Of a DNA stretch of 64,000 nucleotides, positions 7,219 through 17,800 are shown piece after piece; the first letter of the stretch is position 1; each line of letters opens with the position of its first letter. Made by a program: the position numbers and the translations under genes. The notes beneath the pieces are model-generated. The model was not told the origin of the DNA. It was given only the letters and a program-made list of their open reading frames with translations, and did not search any database. Source of the DNA: Rhodopseudomonas sp. P2A-2r (GTDB lineage Bacteria > Pseudomonadota > Alphaproteobacteria > Rhizobiales > Xanthobacteraceae); assembly GCF_026015985.1 (NCBI RefSeq), contig NZ_CP110389.1, positions 5,922,001 to 5,986,000 of the forward strand. The letters run 5' to 3'.

Positions 7219-8817
7219 ATGCGCGTTCGGAATTCAATATTTGTCGCGGCCATCGCCGCCGTGCTGGGTGCTGCCGCACCGGCGCAAGCCGAGTCGGTGG
7301 TGCGCTATGGCATCTCGATGGCGGACATCCCGCTGACCACAGGTCAGCCCGATCGCGGCGCAGGTGCCTATCAATTCACCGGCTACACCATCTACGACCC
7401 GCTGGTGGCTTGGGAGATGGACGTCTCCGATCGTCCGGGCAAGCTGATCCCCGGGCTGGCCACCGAGTGGAAGGTCGATCCCGCCGACAAGACCAAGTGG
7501 CGCTTCACCCTGCGCCAGGGCGTCAAATTTCACGACGGCAGCGATTTCAACGCCGACGCCGTGGTGTGGAATCTGGACAAGGTGCTGAACGAGAAGGCAC
7601 CGCAGTTCGACAAGCGCCAGAGCGCGCAGGTCAAGACCCGCCTGCCCTCGGTCGCCAGCTACGCCAAGATCGACGACAATACCGTCGAGATCACCACCAA
7701 GACCGTCGATTCATTCTTCCCGTACCAGATGCTCTGGTTCCTGGTCTCGAGCCCGGCGCAATACGAAAAGGTCGGCAAGGACTGGGACAAGTTCGCAGCG
7801 TCTCCCTCCGGCACCGGGCCGTTCAAACTGACAAAACTGGTGCCGCGCGAACTCGCCGAACTCTCGAAGAATCCGGACTACTGGGACAAGAAGCGCCTCG
7901 CCAAGGTCGACAAGCTGGTTCTGGTGCCGATGCCCGAAGCTCTCACGCGCACCAACGCGCTGCTCGCCGGCCAGGTCGACCTGATCGAGACCCCGGCGCC
8001 GGACGCCGTGCCGCAGCTGAAGTCGGCCGGCATGAAGATCGTCGACAACGTCACGCCGCATGTCTGGAATTATCATCTCAGCGTGCTGCCGGGCTCACCG
8101 TGGACCGATGTCCGCCTGCGCAAGGCGCTCAATCTCGCCATCGACCGCGACGCCGTGGTCGGCCTGATGAACGGTCTCGCCAAGCCGGCCATCGGCCAGG
8201 TCGATCCGTCCTCCCCGTGGTTCGGCAAACCGACCTTCAAGATCAAGTATGACCTCGCCGAAGCCAAGAAGCTGGTGAAGGAAGCCGGCTACGGACCGGA
8301 CAAGCCGCTGAAGGCGACGTTCATCATCGCCAATGGCGGCACCGGCCAGATGCTGTCGCTGCCGATGAACGAATTCCTGCAGCAGAGTTTTAAGGAAATC
8401 GGCGTCGACGTCGAGTTCAAGGTGGTCGAACTCGAAGTGCTGTACACTGCCTGGCGCAAGGGCGCGGCCGACGAGAGCATGAAGGGCATCACCGCGAACA
8501 ACATCGCTTACGTGACCTCCGATCCGCTCTACGCCATCGTGCGCTTCTTCGACTCCCGCCAGATCGCGCCGGTCGGCGTCAACTGGGGCGGCTACAAGAA
8601 CCCGAAGGTCGATGCGCTGATCGACGAGGCCAAGAACAACTTCGATCCGGCGAAGCAGGATGAGCTGCTGGCGCAGGCACATGCGCTGATCGTCGATGAC
8701 GCCGTACTGGTCTGGGTCGTGCACGACACCAACCCGCATGCGCTGTCGCCGAAGGTGAAGAAGTTCGTGCAGGCGCAGCACTGGTTCCAGGACCTGACCA
8801 CGATCAGCATGGACTGA
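7219..8817 (+). CDS. ABC importer substrate-binding protein, SBP family 5 (second)
   Basis: A 532-residue periplasmic binding protein closely related to the divergent one at 5331-6998; they share the order and wording of motifs (PGLATEWKVDPADKTKW, HDGSDFNADAVVWNLDKVL, LVLVPMPEALTRTNALLAGQ). The signal peptide is MRVRNSIFVAAIAAVLGAAA then cleavage after AQA. Start chosen at the ATG with GGAG nine bases upstream; the longer upstream frame would run through the promoter. No permease or ATPase gene follows, so it probably feeds the importer encoded on the other strand, giving that importer two ligand specificities (inference). It is followed by a strong terminator. Confidence 0.92.
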   Translation: MRVRNSIFVAAIAAVLGAAAPAQAESVVRYGISMADIPLTTGQPDRGAGAYQFTGYTIYDPLVAWEMDVSDRPGKLIPGLATEWKVDPADKTKWRFTLRQGVKFHDGSDFNADAVVWNLDKVLNEKAPQFDKRQSAQVKTRLPSVASYAKIDDNTVEITTKTVDSFFPYQMLWFLVSSPAQYEKVGKDWDKFAASPSGTGPFKLTKLVPRELAELSKNPDYWDKKRLAKVDKLVLVPMPEALTRTNALLAGQVDLIETPAPDAVPQLKSAGMKIVDNVTPHVWNYHLSVLPGSPWTDVRLRKALNLAIDRDAVVGLMNGLAKPAIGQVDPSSPWFGKPTFKIKYDLAEAKKLVKEAGYGPDKPLKATFIIANGGTGQMLSLPMNEFLQQSFKEIGVDVEFKVVELEVLYTAWRKGAADESMKGITANNIAYVTSDPLYAIVRFFDSRQIAPVGVNWGGYKNPKVDALIDEAKNNFDPAKQDELLAQAHALIVDDAVLVWVVHDTNPHALSPKVKKFVQAQHWFQDLTTISMD

Positions 8818-8826
8818 GCTAGAAGC

Positions 8827-8902
8827 GTAGGGTGGGCAAAAGGCGCCTCGGCGCCGTGCCCACCACGCGGATGGTGGGCACGCTTCGCTTTGCCCACCCT
8901 AC
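8827..8902. repeat. Palindromic repeat with GTAGGGTGGGCA ends
   Basis: Outer arms GTAGGGTGGGCAAA and TTTGCCCACCCTAC are perfect complements. Inner arms GTGCCCACCA and TGGTGGGCAC pair as well, around a CGCGGA centre, so the transcript could form a cruciform-like double hairpin. Only one copy was seen in this window. Confidence 0.85.
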
Positions 8903-8912
8903 AATAACATCA

Positions 8913-8948
8913 GGCGCCGCCGAGCCATCGGCGGCGCCTTTTGTTTCC
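8913..8948 (+). terminator. Rho-independent terminator after second binding protein
   Basis: An 11-bp stem GGCGCCGCCGA / TCGGCGGCGCC with a four-base loop GCCA, followed by TTTTGTTT. It lies about 95 bases after the binding-protein stop codon. Confidence 0.85.
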
Positions 8949-9180
8949 CCTCTCCCCGGCCGCCGCGCAGCGGCGGTTGGTGGGAGAGGGTGGACGCGCG
9001 CCAGCGCGGCCGGGAGAGGGGTGATGCCGCAAACGCCGGCGCTCGCGGCCTTCCCTCTCCCGCCTTCGCTTCGCCAAAGCCGATGCTTTGCATCGGCGTG
9101 AATTTTAGAACGGCGGCCGAAGGCCGCCTATGCACCCTCTCCCACGGCGCGCAGCTTCGCTGCGCTGGGGAGAGGGGAAA
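8945..9180. repeat. Intergenic palindromic repeat, family A copy 2
   Basis: Outer arms CCCCTCTCCCC and GGGGAGAGGGG. Inside are further inverted pieces, including GCCGCCGCGCAGCGGCGG and CGCGCAGCTTCGCTGCGC. It is longer than the other copies and looks like two repeat units joined. Confidence 0.82.
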
Positions 9181-9268
9181 GGCGCAGCTTCACTGCGCGC
9201 AGCAGCTCAGCGGAACCCCTGCCCGCTCCGCGACTTGATCCGCACCGTCCTCGCAGCCCGGTGCCCGC

Positions 9269-10960
9269 ATGATCGACGATCTCTGGTACAAGAACGCCGT
9301 CTTCTATTGCCTGTCGGTGGGCAGCTTCATGGATGCCGACGGCGACGGGGTCGGCGACTTCAAGGGCCTGACGCGAAGGCTGGATTATCTGCACGGGCTC
9401 GGCGTCACCGCGATCTGGCTGATGCCGTTCCAGCCCTCGCCGGGCAAGGACGACGGCTACGACATCTCCGACTACTACGGTGTCGATCCGCGCTACGGCA
9501 CGCTCGGCGACTTCGTCGAATTTACCCATGGCTGTCACCAGCGCGGCATCCGCGTCATCATCGACCTGGTGGTCAATCATACCTCGGACCAGCACAGCTG
9601 GTTCAAGGAAGCCAAAAGCTCGCCGGACTCGAAGTATCGCGACTGGTACGTCTGGTCCGACAAGAAGCCCGCCAATGCCAACAAAGGCATGGTGTTTCCC
9701 GGCGTGCAAAAATCAACCTGGACCCACGACAAAGAAGCCAAAGCGTGGTTCTTCCATCGCTTCTATGACTTCCAGCCAGACCTCAACACCTCGAACCCCC
9801 ATGTGCAGGCCGAGATCCTCAAGATCATGGGATTTTGGCTACAGCTCGGCGTGTCCGGCTTCCGCATGGACGCAGTCCCGTTCGTGATCGCGACCAAGGG
9901 GCCGAAGGTCAACAAGCCGACTGAGCAATACGACATGCTGCGCGCCTTCCGCGAATTCCTGCAGTGGCGCAAGGGCGACGCCATCATCCTCGCCGAAGCC
10001 AATGTCGAGCCCGAGACCGACATGGAATATTTCGGCGATGACGGCGATCGCATGCAGATGATGTTCAATTTCCACGTCAACCAGAACCTGTTTTACGCGC
10101 TGGCGTCTGCCGATTCGCGTCCGCTGGCCGGCGCGCTGAAAGTCACCAAGCCGCGGCCGGCGACGGCGCAATGGGGCTTGTTCCTGCGCAACCACGACGA
10201 ACTCGATCTCGGACGGCTGACCGACGCGCAACGCCAGACCGTGTTCGCCAAATTCGGCCCGGACAAGTCGATGCAGCTCTACGACCGCGGCATCCGCCGC
10301 CGCCTCGCGCCGATGCTCGGCGGCGACCGCCGGCGGCTCGAGCTTGCCTACAGCCTGATGTACACTCTGCCGGGTACGCCGGTGCTGCGCTATGGCGACG
10401 AGATCGGCATGGGCGACGACCTCTCGCTGCCGGAGCGCAATTGCGCACGCACACCGATGCAATGGTCGACCGAACCGCATGCCGGCTTCACCAAGAATGC
10501 CAAGCCGAAGAACCCGGTGATCGACAGCGGGCCCTACGGCTACCCGCACGTCAACGTCGCCATGCAGCGCCGCGACCCCAACTCGATGCTGAACTGGACC
10601 GAACGCATGATCCGCATGCGCAAGGAGGTGCCCGAGGTCGGTTGGGGCGACTTCCAGATCATCGCCACGCGCAATCCCGCGGTGCTGGCGATCCGCTACG
10701 ACTGGCGCAATAATTCGGTGCTGTTCGTGCACAACCTCGACGACAAGCCGCACGAGGTGAGCTTCGCGGTCGGGCTTGGCACCGACCAGGACAACAGCCT
10801 GATCAACCTGCTCACGGAAGACCACAGCCACGCCGACGACAAGGGCAGGCACAGGCTGATGCTCGAAGCCTATGCCTATCGCTGGTTCCGCGTCGGCGGC
10901 CTCGACTATCTGCTCAAACGAAGCGATATCGACGGCGACGCCGATCCGCATCCGGAGTAG
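9269..10960 (+). CDS. treS: Trehalose synthase-like GH13 enzyme (TreS family)
   Basis: A 563-residue GH13 enzyme. It starts WYKNAVFYCLSVGSF, has GYDISDYYGVDPRYGTL, and carries the catalytic residues Asp201 (GFRMDAVP), Glu243 (ILAEAN) and Asp310 (LRNHDEL). The block IRRRLAPMLGGDRRRLEL followed by GTPVLRYGDEIGMGD is typical of trehalose synthases (maltose to trehalose isomerisation). It lacks the C-terminal maltokinase domain of fused TreS-Pep2 proteins, and the Cys in FYCLSV replaces the usual Glu, so the exact reaction is less sure than the family. No ribosome site is obvious before the ATG. It converges with an alpha-glucosidase gene; with GlgX nearby it suggests glycogen/trehalose exchange. 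Confidence 0.75.
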   Translation: MIDDLWYKNAVFYCLSVGSFMDADGDGVGDFKGLTRRLDYLHGLGVTAIWLMPFQPSPGKDDGYDISDYYGVDPRYGTLGDFVEFTHGCHQRGIRVIIDLVVNHTSDQHSWFKEAKSSPDSKYRDWYVWSDKKPANANKGMVFPGVQKSTWTHDKEAKAWFFHRFYDFQPDLNTSNPHVQAEILKIMGFWLQLGVSGFRMDAVPFVIATKGPKVNKPTEQYDMLRAFREFLQWRKGDAIILAEANVEPETDMEYFGDDGDRMQMMFNFHVNQNLFYALASADSRPLAGALKVTKPRPATAQWGLFLRNHDELDLGRLTDAQRQTVFAKFGPDKSMQLYDRGIRRRLAPMLGGDRRRLELAYSLMYTLPGTPVLRYGDEIGMGDDLSLPERNCARTPMQWSTEPHAGFTKNAKPKNPVIDSGPYGYPHVNVAMQRRDPNSMLNWTERMIRMRKEVPEVGWGDFQIIATRNPAVLAIRYDWRNNSVLFVHNLDDKPHEVSFAVGLGTDQDNSLINLLTEDHSHADDKGRHRLMLEAYAYRWFRVGGLDYLLKRSDIDGDADPHPE

Positions 10961-10972
10961 CCTAAAACTCGT

Positions 10973-11098
10973 GTCCCGCACGCGGTGCGGCATTCTTATG
11001 CCGCCCCGCAGATGCGGGACCCACCGCTTGCTCAACAAGATGGGCCCCGGGATCTGCGAAGCAATACTTCGTATTGCGTCGCGTCCGGGGCACGAGAC
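10973..11098. repeat. Intergenic repeat, family C copy 1
   Basis: Contains GTCCCGCACGCG at its left and GCGTCCGGGGCACGAG at its right, with the internal inverted piece GCGAAGCAATACTTCGTATTGC. It lies between two convergent genes. A related copy with the same right half is at 55936-56032. Confidence 0.75.
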
Positions 11099-11104
11099 GG
11101 AAGA

Positions 11105-12697
11105 CTAACGCAACCGGACAATCACGCCTTCATTGCCGCGCAGCTCCAGCACGCCGGAGACGTTCTCACCCCTGCGATCCAACTCCGTCGTCAGCGCGAT
11201 TTCGCCGCCCTCGCCTTCCACATGCATCGATGCCGCCTCGCTGCTGAAATTGAGCGCCACCAGCAGGGCCCTGCCGTCATAGACACGAAGATAGGCCAGG
11301 ACGTCGCCGGCGGTTTGAAGGGGGACATAGTCGCCAAAAACAAGCTCGAGCGTATGCTTGCGCAGGTCGATCAGCTTGACGTAGAGACTGAGGATGGAGT
11401 GCGGATCGCTGGCGAATGCAGCCGCGTTGTCGGTGGCGAAATCGTCCGCGAGCGGCAACCATGGCTCGCCCGAGGTAAAGCCGGCGTTGTCGGTCGCGCC
11501 CCATTGCATCGGGGTACGACAGCCGTCGCGGCCGACGCCGATACCGGGCACATTCTTCTCGAACGGATCCTGCACCCGCTCGGCCGGGATCGCCACCTGG
11601 CGCATGCCGATCTCGTCACCATAGTAGAGCGTCGGCGTGCCCCTCAACGTCAGCAGCAGCATGGCGGCGACGCGGGCTTGCGCGGCGCCCACGCGACTTG
11701 CGACGCGCGGACGGTCGTGATTGCCGAGCACCCAGTTGGGCCACGCGCCGAGCGGCAGTGCCTGCTCGTAGCGATCGATCAGCGCCGCGATCTCGCGGGC
11801 ATTCCACGGCGCCGACAACAGCGCAAAATTGAAAGGCAGGTTGGCGCCGCTGAGGTCCTTGCCGTAGTAGGCCACCAGCCGCTCGACCGGAAGATACACC
11901 TCGCCGATCAGTACGCGGTCGTCGAATTCGTCGACGACGCGGCGCATCTCGGCCACCACCTCCTGGACCTCCGGCTGGTCGGCCGAATGCAGCGTCAGCA
12001 CCGCCTCATGCGGCGGCCGCCCGGCGTTGAAGTTCGGATTCACCGGATTGTCGCGGAACTCGCCATCCTTGATCAGGTGCCATATCACGTCGACGCGAAA
12101 GCCATCGACGCCGCGGCGCAGCCAGAATCGCATCACCTCGTAGATAGCATGACGCACCTCCGGATTGCGCCAGTTCAGATCTGGCTGCTTGTCGAGGAAG
12201 GCGTGATAGTAATATTGCCCGGTGGCGTCGTCGAACTGCCAGGCGCTGCCACCGAATTCCGACATCCAGTTGTTCGGTGCCGATCCGTCCGGCTTCGGAT
12301 CGCGCCAGATGTACCAGTCGCGCTTCGGGTTGTCGCGCGAGCCTCGACTCTCAAGAAACCACGGATGCTGATCCGAGGTGTGGTTCGGCACGAGGTCAAG
12401 GATCAGTTTGAGGCGCTGGCCATGGGCCGCCGCTACCAGCGCGTCGAAATCCGCAGATGTACCGAAGATCGGATCGATGCCGATATAGTCGGAAATGTCG
12501 TAGCCGAAATCGGCCATGGGCGATGGAAAGATCGGCGACAGCCAGATCGCATCAACCCCGAGACGGGTCAGATACGGCAGCCGGCCGATAATACCGGTGA
12601 GATCGCCGATGCCGTCGCCATTGGCGTCCTGGAACGAGCGCGGATAGATCTGATAGATGGTGCCGGCCTGCCACCAGACGGTCGCTGCAATATTCAT
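11105..12697 (-). CDS. GH13 alpha-glucosidase / oligo-1,6-glucosidase type
   Basis: A 530-residue cytoplasmic GH13 enzyme that removes glucose from maltose- or isomaltose-type oligosaccharides. It begins WWQAGTIYQIYPRSFQDANG, shows GYDISDYIGIDPIFGT and the catalytic Asp203 (GFRVDVIW), Glu266 (LIGEVYLP) and Asp328 (GNHDRPR). Length and the absence of a signal peptide fit the AglA-like cytoplasmic enzymes of rhizobia. It is convergent with the TreS-like gene. Whether it prefers alpha-1,4 or alpha-1,6 links cannot be decided here. Confidence 0.87.
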   Translation of the reverse strand: MNIAATVWWQAGTIYQIYPRSFQDANGDGIGDLTGIIGRLPYLTRLGVDAIWLSPIFPSPMADFGYDISDYIGIDPIFGTSADFDALVAAAHGQRLKLILDLVPNHTSDQHPWFLESRGSRDNPKRDWYIWRDPKPDGSAPNNWMSEFGGSAWQFDDATGQYYYHAFLDKQPDLNWRNPEVRHAIYEVMRFWLRRGVDGFRVDVIWHLIKDGEFRDNPVNPNFNAGRPPHEAVLTLHSADQPEVQEVVAEMRRVVDEFDDRVLIGEVYLPVERLVAYYGKDLSGANLPFNFALLSAPWNAREIAALIDRYEQALPLGAWPNWVLGNHDRPRVASRVGAAQARVAAMLLLTLRGTPTLYYGDEIGMRQVAIPAERVQDPFEKNVPGIGVGRDGCRTPMQWGATDNAGFTSGEPWLPLADDFATDNAAAFASDPHSILSLYVKLIDLRKHTLELVFGDYVPLQTAGDVLAYLRVYDGRALLVALNFSSEAASMHVEGEGGEIALTTELDRRGENVSGVLELRGNEGVIVRLR

Positions 12698-12737
12698 ATT
12701 CGGATACTAAACCATTAAGTCAGGCAAAATGGGCGCG

Positions 12738-12767
12738 AAAAAGCGGCCTTCCCATGGGGAAGGCCGC
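12738..12767 (-). terminator. Rho-independent terminator after the small secreted protein gene
   Basis: An 11-bp stem GCGGCCTTCCC / GGGAAGGCCGC with a three-base loop, followed on the minus strand by TTTTT. It ends transcription from the gene at 12785-13045 before the alpha-glucosidase gene. Confidence 0.85.
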
Positions 12768-12784
12768 CTCTACAAAAGTCGAAA

Positions 12785-13045
12785 TTAGTCGCGTTCGATG
12801 ACAACCGAACGACGCCCGCGATCATAATCACGATCGCGCTCACGGCTTCGCTTGATCACGACGGTCTCGTCGCGATCGCGGTAGCCACGTTCGCGAACGT
12901 ATTCGCGGTCACGGTGGCGATCCGGGACGGCACCCACGGTCACGCCGCCCGGACCCACACCCACGCCGATTTGCTGGGCGCTTGCTGGGACGACGCTGCC
13001 GATTGCCGCCGCGGCAACGGCGATGATAGCCAAATGCTGAATCAT
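12785..13045 (-). CDS. Small secreted protein with Arg/Asp-rich tail
   Basis: An 86-residue protein of unknown function. A signal peptide is clear (MIQHLAIIAVAAAAIGSVVP then ASAQQ). The mature part starts with a Gly/Val stretch (IGVGVGPGGVTVGAVP) and then becomes a highly charged tail of Arg-Asp-Tyr-Glu blocks such as RDREYVRERGYRDRDE. Similar short periplasmic proteins are common in Bradyrhizobium-like genomes but have no known role. It has its own terminator, so it is probably a single-gene unit. Confidence 0.8.
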   Translation of the reverse strand: MIQHLAIIAVAAAAIGSVVPASAQQIGVGVGPGGVTVGAVPDRHRDREYVRERGYRDRDETVVIKRSRERDRDYDRGRRSVVIERD

Positions 13046-13234
13046 TGCGTGCTCCTCAAATTGTGAAACGATGAGGTAGCAATGCGAAGCTGTAGCGAAG
13101 GTTCCATTAATATGACCGCACTGTAATACTTGTGCAGGCTCAGCGCGTGACCGAGCGCGTAAAATACCTTTAGGCGCCTGGTGCCGTTCCAGGTGGCATT
13201 GGCCACGTGTACCGGGGGGATGCCCGCGGTTCGA

Positions 13235-14194
13235 TTACGTCGGTGGCAGGATCGCATTGCTGGGCATCGGCCGGTCGGTGATCTGCTGGCCGAACAGGCT
13301 GCCGATCAATTCGACCATGACCCGGGCGGTGCGGCCGCGCTCGTCGAGGAAGGGGTTAAGCTCGACGATGTCGAGCGAGCACAGCAGACCTGAGTCATGC
13401 AGCAGCTCCATGATCAGGTGCGCCTCGCGATAGGTGGCGCCGCCCGGGACCATGGTGCCGACGCCCGGTGCGTTGGCCGGATCGAGGAAGTCCACGTCGA
13501 AACTGACATGCAGCACGCCCTTGCGTGCCTTGACCTTGTCGATCACCCGGCGGATCAGCACGCCGACGCCGAATTCGTCGATCTGCCGCATGTCGGCGAC
13601 CGTGATATTGCGCGCCTGCACCAGTTCCTTCTCGAGCCTGTCGATGGAGCGGATGCCGAACAGATCGAGATGGTCGGGCCGGATCGAGGCCCGCGGCTGC
13701 GCGCCGAGCAGCCGGTCGAGCCCGGGCTCGCCGCACAGGAATGCCGCCGACATGCCGTGCATGTTGCCGGTGATGGTGGTGGCCGGGGTGTTGTAGTCGG
13801 CATGCGCGTCGAGCCACAGCACGAACAGCTCGCGGCTCTGGCCGTGCCAGTGCCGCGCAACGCCATTGACCGAGCCCATGGAAAGGCTGTGGTCGCCACC
13901 GAGAAAGATCGGCAACGCGCCGGAGCGCGCCAGTTCATAGGCACGACTGCTGAGCGCCTCGATCCAGCGCTGGATGTCGCGATAGTGCTTGGCGTTCTCC
14001 GGCGGCGTGTCATGGGCGGGATGCCCGTCCAGCGCAGTGAGATCGCCGTGGTCTTCAACCTCGAAGCCCAGCTCCTGCAGCAGCGTCGCCAGTCCTGCGG
14101 TTCGCAGCGCCGCAGGCCCCATCAGCGTGCCCCGTTGCGAGGCCCCGACTTCAACAGGCGCGCCGAGCAGCGCAATGCGCTTGCGGTCATTCAT
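13235..14194 (-). CDS. rocF: Arginase
   Basis: A 319-residue ureohydrolase that splits arginine into ornithine and urea. The manganese-binding motifs are intact: GGDHSLSMG, WLDAHADYNTP and SFDVDFLDP, with the arginase-type GVGTMVPGGATYREAH and LDIVELNPFLDE. Agmatinases differ in these regions, so arginase is the better call. The start was placed at the ATG giving MNDRKRIALLG; the longer frame continues through the gap into the glgX gene. It is divergent from glgX. Urea from this reaction would need a urease elsewhere. Confidence 0.92.
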   Translation of the reverse strand: MNDRKRIALLGAPVEVGASQRGTLMGPAALRTAGLATLLQELGFEVEDHGDLTALDGHPAHDTPPENAKHYRDIQRWIEALSSRAYELARSGALPIFLGGDHSLSMGSVNGVARHWHGQSRELFVLWLDAHADYNTPATTITGNMHGMSAAFLCGEPGLDRLLGAQPRASIRPDHLDLFGIRSIDRLEKELVQARNITVADMRQIDEFGVGVLIRRVIDKVKARKGVLHVSFDVDFLDPANAPGVGTMVPGGATYREAHLIMELLHDSGLLCSLDIVELNPFLDERGRTARVMVELIGSLFGQQITDRPMPSNAILPPT

Positions 14195-14311
14195 TCGCAG
14201 AATCCCGGGTTGAAATGTGGAAATTAAGCGGCGAAATTTTCTTCGCACTGCAACGTATTGGCCGTGGAGCGGTTGTCTTGCGCATTTGATCAGCAAACAT
14301 ATGGGGCAATC

Positions 14312-16417
<2,106 letters not shown>

Positions 16418-16638
16418 GCGAACCTTCTCTCGCAACGCACCGACCCATCATGACCCGCGTGTGCCGATCACCGGCCGGCGCGGGTCGTTTCGTTTGGAAC
16501 CATGCTAGCGCACAGGAACTGCCCAAGAATGCCCACATTTTCTGCACAGATCGGGCCGCCGCGCCCGGAACGAACGCGGATTGATACACTTATTTGACAA
16601 TCATTATTTGTTCGCCTCGCCAGACCATGGAGATTCCA

Positions 16639-17481
16639 GTGCAGATTCGTGCGGGCTACGACATTGCGTTCCAGTGCTATCAGGAAACCCCGATGGTCCT
16701 GATGCTGAGCGTTCATCCCGATCGGCAGTGCGATCTGATGACGCCTGATCGCATCCAGTTTTCCCACGATGTTCAGGCCCGCAACTACCTCGACATGTTC
16801 GGCAACACCTGTACGCGCATCATCGCGCCGCCCGGCCTCACCGAGATCCGCAACGACTTCCTGATCAACGACAGCGGCTTGCCCGACGCGGTCAACCCGG
16901 ATGCTCGCCAGACCCCGATCGGCGAGTTGCCTGACGACGCGCTGATCTATCTGCTCGGCAGCCGCTATTGCGATACCCAGAAACTCTCCGATCTGGCATG
17001 GTCGATGTTCGGCGGCATTATTGGCGGCTGGCAGCGCGTGCAGGCGATCTGCGACTACGCCCACGACCGTATCTCGTTCGGCTATCACCACGCCCGCAAT
17101 GACCGCACCGCCTCCGAGGGCCATGATGAGCGCGTGGGCGTCTGCCGCGACTTTGCGCATCTCGCCGTCACGCTGTGCCGCTGCATGAATATTCCGGCGC
17201 GCTACTGCACCGGCTATCTCGGCGACATCGGCGTGCCCATCGATCCCGCGCCGATGGATTTCAGCGCGTGGTTCGAGGTCTATCTCGACGGCCGCTGGTA
17301 CACCTTCGACGCCCGGCACAACCATCCGCGCATCGGCCGCATCGTCATGGCCCGCGGCCGCGATGCCGCCGACGTGGCAATCTCCACAGCCTTCGGCCCG
17401 GCGCCGCTGGCGAAGTTCGTTGTCATCACCGAGGAAGTCGCCGCCGCGCCGGCCCAGGCGCCGATCTGCATGGTGGCGTAG
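16639..17481 (+). CDS. Transglutaminase-like cysteine protease family protein
   Basis: A protein of about 280 residues with a transglutaminase-core domain. The active Cys lies in RVGVCRDFAHLAV and the His in FDARHNHPRIGR, with the intervening YLGDIG and WFEVYLDGRWYTFDA typical of the family. The N-terminal beta-rich half (AGYDIAFQCYQETPMVLML) matches the domain that precedes the core in bacterial transglutaminase-like proteins. The GTG at 16639 is preferred because GGAG lies about seven bases before it; the ATG at 16627 lacks a ribosome site. No signal peptide is seen. Such proteins are often peptidases or cross-linking enzymes; the target is unknown. Confidence 0.85.
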   Translation: MQIRAGYDIAFQCYQETPMVLMLSVHPDRQCDLMTPDRIQFSHDVQARNYLDMFGNTCTRIIAPPGLTEIRNDFLINDSGLPDAVNPDARQTPIGELPDDALIYLLGSRYCDTQKLSDLAWSMFGGIIGGWQRVQAICDYAHDRISFGYHHARNDRTASEGHDERVGVCRDFAHLAVTLCRCMNIPARYCTGYLGDIGVPIDPAPMDFSAWFEVYLDGRWYTFDARHNHPRIGRIVMARGRDAADVAISTAFGPAPLAKFVVITEEVAAAPAQAPICMVA

Positions 17482-17639
17482 TCGTCTCGCCGAACGATCG
17501 CTCCACGATCGCTAGGTCCAAACCAACCCGATCTTCATCAAGCCCGGCCTCGTGCCGGGCATTCGCGTATCGAGGGGAGACAAGGAGAGCGATGGCGAGA
17601 CAGGCTCGGCCACACGCGCCACGTTTGTCCAGACCAACG

Positions 17640-17665
17640 AAAAGCCCGCCGATTGCTCGGCGGGC
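17640..17665 (-). terminator. Rho-independent terminator after the 22-residue peptide gene
   Basis: A 9-bp stem GCCCGCCGA / TCGGCGGGC with loop TTGC. On the minus strand it is followed by TTTT, about 20 bases after the peptide stop codon. On the plus strand it is followed by TTCTTT, so it may work both ways. Confidence 0.8.
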
Positions 17666-17685
17666 TTCTTTCGGTGACCTGCTGA

Positions 17686-17754
17686 TTAGCGGATCAGCAG
17701 AAACAGGATGATCAGGGGGATCGGAATGCCGAGGAGCCAGAGAAGAATGGGCAT
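17686..17754 (-). CDS. Tiny hydrophobic membrane peptide, 22 residues
   Basis: A short gene coding for a 22-residue peptide that begins MPILLWLLGIPIPL and ends with an Ile/Leu/Phe stretch and a final Arg. It is a single membrane segment with nothing else. Support: an AGGA ribosome site six bases before the ATG, a stop codon, and a good terminator directly after. It lies 47 bases downstream of a membrane protein gene on the same strand, so the two may share a transcript. Function is unknown; similar peptides may exist in related genomes but I could not check. Confidence 0.7.
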   Translation of the reverse strand: MPILLWLLGIPIPLIILFLLIR

Positions 17755-17800
17755 GTGATGTCCTTTCAGTGTGAGTTGACTGGATCAGTTGACTTGGATT

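Larger units (their letters stand above)
8818..9268. other. Gene-free stretch filled by palindromes and a terminator
   Basis: 451 bases without a gene. It holds a GTAGGGTGGGCA palindrome (8827-8902), a strong rho-independent terminator (8913-8948) and a family A repeat (8945-9180). The last 88 bases lead into the TreS-like gene and show no clear promoter. Confidence 0.8.

Noticed and set aside
14258..14311. TTG start 18 codons upstream for GlgX
   Set aside because: The extra residues do not fit the family N-terminus, and the GTG at 14312 starts exactly where homology begins; not excluded completely.
16594..16599. TTGACA as a -35 box for the transglutaminase-like gene
   Set aside because: No acceptable -10 box at 16-18 bases spacing (the sequence there is TCGCCA).
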